From Calliopum simillimum (lineage: Eukaryota; Arthropoda; Insecta; Diptera; Lauxaniidae), in contig OX638369.1 of the NCBI GenBank assembly GCA_951812925.1, positions 2,666,001 through 2,730,000 on the forward strand: a DNA stretch of 64,000 bases. Direction: 5' to 3'. Positions 56,794 through 64,000 of the stretch are shown piece after piece. The position numbers and the translations under genes are program-made. The notes beneath the pieces are model-generated. The model worked only from the letters and a program-made list of their open reading frames with translations. It did not search any database and had not been told where the DNA came from. Positions within the stretch are counted from its first letter, which is position 1. Each line of letters opens with the position of its first letter.

Positions 56794-58566
56794 AACAAAT
56801 AGATTGAACGAAAAACGGACTAGATCAGATTTAAAAACGGACGAACGATGTGAGTTGCGTAAACGACTAGCTTACGAGAAGACGTGCTGTTAAGCTAATG
56901 TTAATATTGTAAATATTAAAAGGATAAAACAAAACAAAGAACATCAAATGTGAGCTTTTGTATTTTATTTTAATACTTTTGAATTAAACAAATGTTAAAA
57001 TGCACTTAAGTGGAAAGTGTTTTAAATTGTAAGGAATAGAACATTCTACATTTATATTATGGTCAAATTTGAGTTTATATTGTGAATAAGTTTGGCATAA
57101 TTCTAGATAACTTTGTACTATATTGAGCTCAATTCTGAATTTTCATTAAATAATGATTTGGGCTTGATTTAAGAACATATTTTCTCTCAAATTAACATAC
57201 TCTGTATGTATAATTTCACTGCTATTTAAAAAAAAGTGCATAGTCCAAAAAATATGGTTATAAAAAATGTGAGCGTGACGTTTATTTGATTGCCCTTATT
57301 TGTCGATCAGTTTATGAAATCCAATTTACTTATTTTTAGGAAATGTAAAAGAAACGGAACGTAGTCATGTGATTAAAACCTAAAAGTTTGCGCTTTAACT
57401 GATGCCAAAGCCAAATGCTTCTCAAGCGTTCAACAGTCAAACCGCAATCAGCAAATGCAATTTTCTTTTTGCTTTGATTTAGCGCATTCCATTGAAATCT
57501 GTGCGTTTAACGTCCCTTACATCAGCTCATCACAAACGAAAAAATCCACAAAAGCGCAGCAATTGAGTACATCTCAAGTGTATTTAATTTTACAGAAAAG
57601 ATTTTCTATATTTATTCTTTTCTAGCTAAAAAAGAATTGAAATTATAAGGTAAGATGTGTGAGGTTGGTAAAAATACACTTAATTTATGTAACTCTTTTT
57701 CTTTGGTGTTTTTCAAAAAAATTATTTTATATTTAAATGAGTGGTCTTTAGTGCAATCAGTTACCTCTCTCTATTCGAAATATTTAATTAGCCCAAATTG
57801 TATTTTGGCAGGACCCATTTGAAATAACAGAATATACCAGAATTTTGAAAGAATTGTTAATAAAATAAATGCTCTATTGATAGGTGATTGATAAAATTTG
57901 TGAACAGAATGTGCGGTTTCAGACAGATCGTCGCATGTGTACATACAAAACATACATATATAGAAATGAAAGAAAATGTTCCTCCGTAAAATGAAAGTCG
58001 AATGCTAACAGTATCCATAAAATATTATTTTTCTATCGTAATTTTCTTATATTTTTGCTATATAAAACCACTGAAACATTTGAGATCATTTTTCAGATTT
58101 TACGAATGGCAGTATTTTACTTTACTATTTCCCGTATGTTACGTAAACCTTTGAACTATCGCTTCCATGACGTTCCTTTGACGACTTAACTTGGTTTTAG
58201 CTTATGCGTATGTGTATGTGTGTGTGCTTTGAAAGTCAATTTAACTTGACGGAGCCAACGGCAAGAAAGTCTAAATAGACTCTGATAAAGATGCAACGCA
58301 GAGTGCGGCTTTGGGGAAAAACACAAAAGTAATGAAGACAAAAATATATAGAATGCTTTGAAGTTGTTGTTGTTAAAGATTTTTCCAAAAAAGAAAAACG
58401 AAAGGAAAATTATCTACTGAGAAAATGAGAGAGCAAGAGAGAAAGGGAAAATATTTTTCATTTAAAAACTTGAAAATGTCGCTTGAATGACGAGCGAAAG
58501 AGAACATGCAGCACTGTGTATTAAAAAGTGTGCGTGATTATATGGTGCATACATATGCGAGTATGT
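56794..58566. other. Intergenic region without recognised gene
   Basis: AT-rich, no supported frame. A purine run with AGAGAGCAAGAGAGAAAG lies at 58428-58450. Confidence 0.4.
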
Positions 58567-60773
58567 CACGGGTGTTCAAAACATTTTTTAATCCTCAAGT
58601 TGCATCACTCGGAAAGTTTTTATATTTTCTTGTTCAGGGTACTTTCCTTATGATATAAAAAAAAAAAAAATTAAGAAAATCCGTCGGGCTCTTTTTTTTT
58701 TTAAATCGAATTTTCCATTCTTGGCAAAGTTGAGTTAAGTCAAAAATAACATGCGAAAACTAAAATCAATAAAAAGGAATACGAATAGTAATTTTTAACT
58801 AACTTTTAGATGCTTAATTCAGATCCGTTAACAAAATTGTTCGATCGCCACAGAATTTTGAGATATCTTAACCCAAAAACTACCAAAATATAAGATTTTT
58901 CGTGATTTTTTCCCACTTTTGAGGTTATGTTACAAGACAGTGTAGTACTTTGTCATAAAATCTGTTATGTTAGTTAAAAGCACATATCTTTGCGACCAAA
59001 ACTCTTTATAAATTATATCAATATTTTTTTATACCACACACCCAGGGTATATTCACTTTGTCCTTCCGTTTATAACGCAGAGAAGGAAGCGTGGCAGGTA
59101 TAGAAATGTATATATTCTTGATCAGCGTCACCTCCTGAGTCGATATAGCCATGTCCGTCTGTCTGGCTGGCAGTCTGGCTGGCTGGCTGTGTGTGGAAAT
59201 ACATTTTTTGGGAAAACTGAGCAACATCATTCAATGAAATTTAATAATATGCCTCCATCGTAAAAGTTAGCTCGGGGGATTGAAAATGAGCAAAATCAGT
59301 CAACGGGCACGCCTACCGCCCATCCAAAAAATATATTCAAAATGTAATGATAAGAGCATTATTTGCAATAACAGAAGCAAAATACACATAAATACTACGG
59401 ATAGTAAGTATAAGCTCTGAGCAAAAAATAGGTGAATTCGGACTATAGGGCGTAGTACCTCCCATATAAACAAAATCTTCAAAATTCTACACTGAAAGCG
59501 TTTTTTGAGATAACCCAACTTAATTGCACTCAAACACTCAAATCTATAAATAAAAGCTATACGCAAAATCTAGGTAAACTCGGAAAAGAGGGCGTGGCAC
59601 CTCCCATATAAGCAAAAGTTTCAAAATTATATAATGAAAGTGTCTTTTGAGATAATTCAACCAAATTTCACTTAAACACTAAGAACATTAATTGCAAACA
59701 CTGAGCTAAAAGTAGGCGAAGTAGGATTAGAGGGCGTGGCATTTCCCATACAAGCGAAAGTTTCAAAATGATAATTTTACTCAAACACTCAGAACAAGAA
59801 ATGCAAGCTCTTCGCAAAATCAAGGTAAGCTCTCCTAATAATATTCTTGAAATGCAGTGTAGGGTAGTTAGTTTTTGGCCAGGCCAAAGGTACCACCCTT
59901 ACTAGTTTTTTTTTTGGAGTTATCCTAGCCTAAAAATTTAAAAAGAAACAAAAACAAGATTTTCGACTACGTTGGAGGCTACATAGTGAACGCACGAAAT
60001 TTTTCTGCTCTTTTATACTAACTGAATTACTTACTACAATCCCTAACAACAACTAACTTTTTAGCTTCAGTGTATTATTTGTTTTGGCATAACGTTTTTG
60101 TGTTTCTTGATGTCATATTAAAGAGCTCCTAACTTTGTATAGAAAAATCGTAGATGACTATTTGATAGCTCATTTTGAAGACAATAAATGATTATAAGTG
60201 ATGCAGTTCGTACAAAAGACCAACAAAAAATTTTGTGCATTCTCCATGTAGCCTACATTGTAGTCGAAAATCTTGTTTTTGTTTCTTTTTAAATTTTTAG
60301 GCTAGGATAACTCCAAAAAAAATAAAGATCTTGATATAATTTAAAAAGAGTTTTGTATGCAAAGATAAGTACTTTTGACTAACATAACAGATTTTATTAG
60401 TATTACACTGTCTTGTTACAAACCCTCAAAAGTAGGAAAAAATCACGAAAATTCTAATATTTTGGTAACTTTTGGGTTAGGATATCTCAAAATTCTGTAG
60501 CGTTAGAACGATTTTGTTAACGGATTTGAATTTAGCATTCAAAAGTTAGTTAGAAATAACTATTCGTGTTCCTTTTTATTGATTTTAGTTTTCGCATGTT
60601 ATTTTTGACTTAACTCAATATTGCCAAAAACGGAAAATTCGATTTAAAATAAAGCGCCTGACGGATTTTCTTAATTTTTTTTTATATGATAAGGAAAGTA
60701 CCCTGAATAAGAAAATATAAAAACTTTCCGAGTGGTGCAACTTGAGGGTTAAAAAATGTTTTGAACACCCGTG
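58567..60773. mobile_element. Fold-back element split by a family 1 copy
   Basis: Arms pair across the whole element: CACGGGTGTTCAAAACATTT at 58567 with its inverse ending at 60773, and GGAAAGTTTTTATATTTTC, AGGGTACTTTCCTTATG and TAACATGCGAAAACTAAAAT on both. The left arm breaks at about 59030 and resumes at about 59912. Confidence 0.85.
59031..59910 (+). repeat. Dispersed family 1, uninterrupted copy
   Basis: Starts TATACCACACACCCAGGG, contains TATATTCTTGATCAGCGTCA, then four tandem units with GTGGCACCTCCCATATAAGC, ends GTGTAGGGTAGTTAGTTTTT to TTACTAG. Serves as the reference for the interrupted copy at 7037-8905. Confidence 0.8.
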
Positions 60774-62880
60774 ATATATACATACCCAATGGGAAAAATA
60801 TCAAACTCCTACAAAGAAAGTACTTCTTGAGCGCTTACACAATGTTTGTTTGTAAGGCTGCAGTAAGTATATTCAAATATCAAGTAATGTTTGGAAAGAC
60901 ATGTTAATTTAAATAATATTGTTTTTTTTTTTAAACACGGGAACAAAATACATTGTTGTGGGACACTTCCGGGTAAGGGACAGTTGATTTTTTCTGTCAC
61001 GCAAAATTTATATTGCCAATGATTTTTTTTTATCTTATTTATTTTTGTAGATTTGAATTGAAATTGAAAACAAATCGATTTTTTGCAAGGCTGCAGAAAG
61101 CACTTCAATATCTAGTTCTGTATGAAGAGATTTTTTTAAAAAGCATGCTATATTTTATGCACATATAGTACCTCTTCATCATATATGTAGTTCAGTGGTC
61201 TAGAGAAGTTTGTAATTGTAATATTATAATATGATTCAATCTATCACATGGAGCGCCCGGTTTAAAGCCTAGTGTGGTGTGGTGTGTTCATATTTTTTTT
61301 TTAATTGAGGAAATGCTTAGCACCGCAATACAAATAAGCGCTTCGAAAGGCAGTTTTGCTTCAGAACGCCTACATTCTTCAACATGCAATGTTAAAAAGA
61401 ATGAACGCGTATTGCGCTTATAGCTGAAAAAGAAGCACTTCAGAAGGCCTTTTAAGGTGGTTTTCTCCCTTATGCTTCTTCTGCATATGTACATAAATAT
61501 AAGGGCTTTAGCAATGTTTGATTGTATTGTATGTGCATTTATTAAGCTTTTGCAGACATTTTTCGTATTCTGATTTTTTTCCGAAATTTTAATTTGTCGT
61601 AAAAAAATTTAAATGCAGCATGTTGTGTATTTTTGTTGTGATTTTTGTTAAGCCTTTGTATTGCTGTCTTCTTACATGTGAATACTCTGCTTGTATGTGG
61701 TAAGTTTGCCTTAAATGTGTTTGTGCTTGCATGCAAATTTTGTTTGCACTTTCGCTATGGCAACACTTTAATGAAAAATCGGATTTAAGTTAAGCAGCAA
61801 CATATAGTGCACTATAAAACACATTGCCAACAGCAGCAATCAACAAATCTGTTGCTGTCCTTATCACAAGCATAGCTTTTGTTTGATTACACAAAAAAAT
61901 TAAATTTATAAACATTTCTAAGTTTTACACATTTAGTAATAATAATTAAAATTAAATCGAAGAGGAGATATATTTAAAAAATCAGAGCTATTTTGCTTGA
62001 GTGTTTCAACTAAGTATTATTTAATAAAAATTACCCATATTGTGTTTTCTTTGTTTCAATCCAATAAAATACACAAAATCGTTTTTTCATTTTAATTTAT
62101 GAAAAAATTTAAATTGCATTGCAAAAAACAAAGTAATTTTTTTTGTGTTTATACAAAATGTAACTAATTTAAATTCATATGTAAAGTTGTAAGCCACTTC
62201 TTTTTGCGCCGAAAACAAAAATCCAGTGCAACAATGTGTGCGAAACAAAAATTAACTGCTGCATATAAACGATGGCGCTACCGCAGTCATGTTGCAGCAA
62301 GAACGATGAAAAGATTATTTCAACTGCAATTGATTGCAATTGAAATTGGCAGCTGCAGTAACAACAAAAACAACATCAACCACATCAGCGCAGCGACAAA
62401 AAGTAAAAAACCTGTGAAAACGCATCAAAAAATTGCAACCAAAATTGAATGAAAAAAAAAAAGCTGAAATTAATGCAAAAATAAAAAACACTATACTGCA
62501 GACAATTTTTATTGTTGCTGCAATTATATGTTGGAAAAATATATAACAAAAAAAAAAAAAAAAAAATAAAAACAATAATGTCGAAAATTAAATTTTTTTT
62601 TTCACAAAAAAACCGATATGTTGTCAGAAGAAAGCGCACCACAAATTGAAATTAATTGATTATACGAAAAAAAAAGGTTTATTTTTCCCATTTTGAATAC
62701 TTTGAGTGTTGTGATAATTAAAAAAATTCAATATTAAATTTATTTGATAAATATCATAGCAGTTTACTTAACCAGAAATGATTGTTAAATGACTAGTGAC
62801 TTAAGCACATGTTCTATCACTATCATCAATGAATTTCATTTAATTTCATATGCTTAATATAACAAAATATCAAACTAAAT
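60774..62880. other. Intergenic region without recognised gene
   Basis: AT-rich; A-run at 62551-62567 and CAA/CAT-rich text at 62355-62395. The basic 82-residue frame at 62204-62452 shows no domain. Confidence 0.4.
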
Positions 62881-62884
62881 TGAT

Positions 62885-63198
62885 TGTATCGAAGTGGAGG
62901 TCATGTGCAAGGATGCCTCTATCTCACAATATGTCACATGACGATCTTGCATTATCTGATCATGCACTGCATCGATGTTTTGTGGCACAAGAGCCGATTT
63001 TGGACGACCTTCACGGAATTCGTCGGCGACCGAACTACGACCACGATTGAATTCACTACACCAGCGATATACTATGGATTTTGATGCTTTTTAATCGCAT
63101 TACAAAGAACTGAGTTCATCGACACATTCTTGTTGAGATAATCCACGTCGAAAGTTGTGGAATATAATTCAACGAAAACCTTTTCTTGAAATTTCCAT
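62885..63198 (-). pseudogene. Mariner transposase N-terminal fragment
   Basis: On the minus strand MEISRKGFR, then FHNFRRGLSQQECVDELSSL, RWCSEFNRGRSSVADEFREG and RPKSALVP, QDRHVTYCEIEASL. This is the helix-turn-helix half of a mariner transposase, resembling the irritans group, with several stops. The catalytic half is missing. No terminal repeats confirmed. Confidence 0.8.
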
Positions 63199-63250
63199 TT
63201 TTTGGCCAAATTGATTTTCTGAGCTCACTGTAAACAAAACAAATAGCACT

Positions 63251-64000
63251 TGTACATTAAAACGTTGTGAGTACGTTTGTGCTAAGAAATGTCAAACTTT
63301 ATTATGATGTTGCCAGATTTTAGCTATTGGCATTAGTGTTGCCAGTTCCCGAAATATAAGTAGTACCTGTCGTATTTTGTGATTCAAAACCGAATTTAAA
63401 CAAAATGTTCACACAATAGAATTTACTTATTGCTTTCCAAAGTGGCTGTCAAAGTCGGCATCCAATAGGTTCGGTTGTGAGCACCACAATTTTTTTACTT
63501 AATGCGTGTGATTTACTGACATAACAAATTTATATGGAGTTCTTATCCCTTTACGATTTTTTTAGTGGAAAGGAAAGAATCAATAGGCCCTTTAAAAATA
63601 TCGCAATTCCACTTTGTTAAAAATCTCGGTATTGAGTTACCAATTCGGAAATGAATTGCTACAAAAAAGTCATGCTTGGCAAAAGTGCAATGTCAACAAG
63701 GGCTAGAAATTACGTCACCTAGCCAGCTTAGTCTGCAATTCAATTAATCTGGCATTGACGCCGAAGAAAATCAAGTCTAGTTTCAGGGAAACAGGCATGA
63801 TGCCATTCGATCCAGATGTTTTCAGTGACGCTGATTTTGTTAAATCGTTGAGCAGAATTTGTTGAATGTGTGTGAGTCAATATTTTCAATATTTTTGCTT
63901 TCTTCTCCATTTGATTGCCGTTAAATTCATATTTTCCCACCTCTAGCCGATTTTCTAAGGGTGCCCACAACCGACCCAAATTTTTTTATTGTCAAAAATG
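63251..64000. other. Right edge, nothing recognised
   Basis: Short frames only, including 63979-63740 on the minus strand, without domains. Confidence 0.35.

Noticed and set aside
62204..62452. Basic 82-residue frame near the right end
   Set aside because: Lys/Arg-rich from A-rich sequence; no domain or conserved context.

Overview
This is a stretch of an AT-rich insect nuclear genome, most likely from a higher fly. The exon-split ethanolamine phosphotransferase and the insect-type glycine N-acyltransferase-like genes fit Diptera. A true fruit fly (Tephritidae) is my guess from overall feel and the repeat density, not something the sequence proves. There are no bacterial operons, rRNA genes or CRISPR arrays.

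Four host loci can be supported. (1) A plus-strand EPT1-type ethanolaminephosphotransferase runs from 5434 to 11947 in seven exons; the exon with the start codon was not found and is probably left of the window. (2-4) Three paralogous GNAT-fold acyltransferases of the glycine N-acyltransferase-like/FR47 group follow. Copy A (16255-17389, minus) has intact exons 2-4 but an in-frame stop in its first coding exon. Copy B (18581-24847, minus) is complete, with a 5.2 kb first intron full of transposons. Copy C (37325-41678, plus) is complete, with a 3.4 kb first intron that holds a mariner. All three keep the same intron phases and a 177-nt third exon, so they arose by duplication.

Almost everything else is repeats. 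Palindromic fold-back elements lie at 26-1019, 17507-18023, 25349-27168, 31544-32930, 51040-51745 and 58567-60773. Short terminal-inverted-repeat elements with readable target-site duplications lie at 2192, 4440, 7278, 7907, 13143, 22807, 29099, 29292, 48476 and 54236. Relics with transposase or reverse transcriptase coding sequence are a Tc1/mariner (14037-15059), a deleted Ty3/gypsy element (19752 to about 22790), a deleted mariner (38966-39823), an RTE-like LINE fragment (about 47030-48090), a hAT (55543-56785) and a mariner fragment (62885-63198). Three unnamed dispersed families recur, and their full copies show where later elements landed. Two tRNA-Gly-derived pseudogenes on opposite strands share one unusual 6-nt duplication.

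The most rewarding signal is this nested, readable insertion history: a hAT inside a piggyBac-like element, a MITE inside the terminal repeat of another MITE, and two elements inside one dispersed-repeat copy while another copy of that family sits inside a fold-back arm. The stretches 33960-37324, 49625-51040, 51746-54233 and 60774-62884 contain no gene I recognise.
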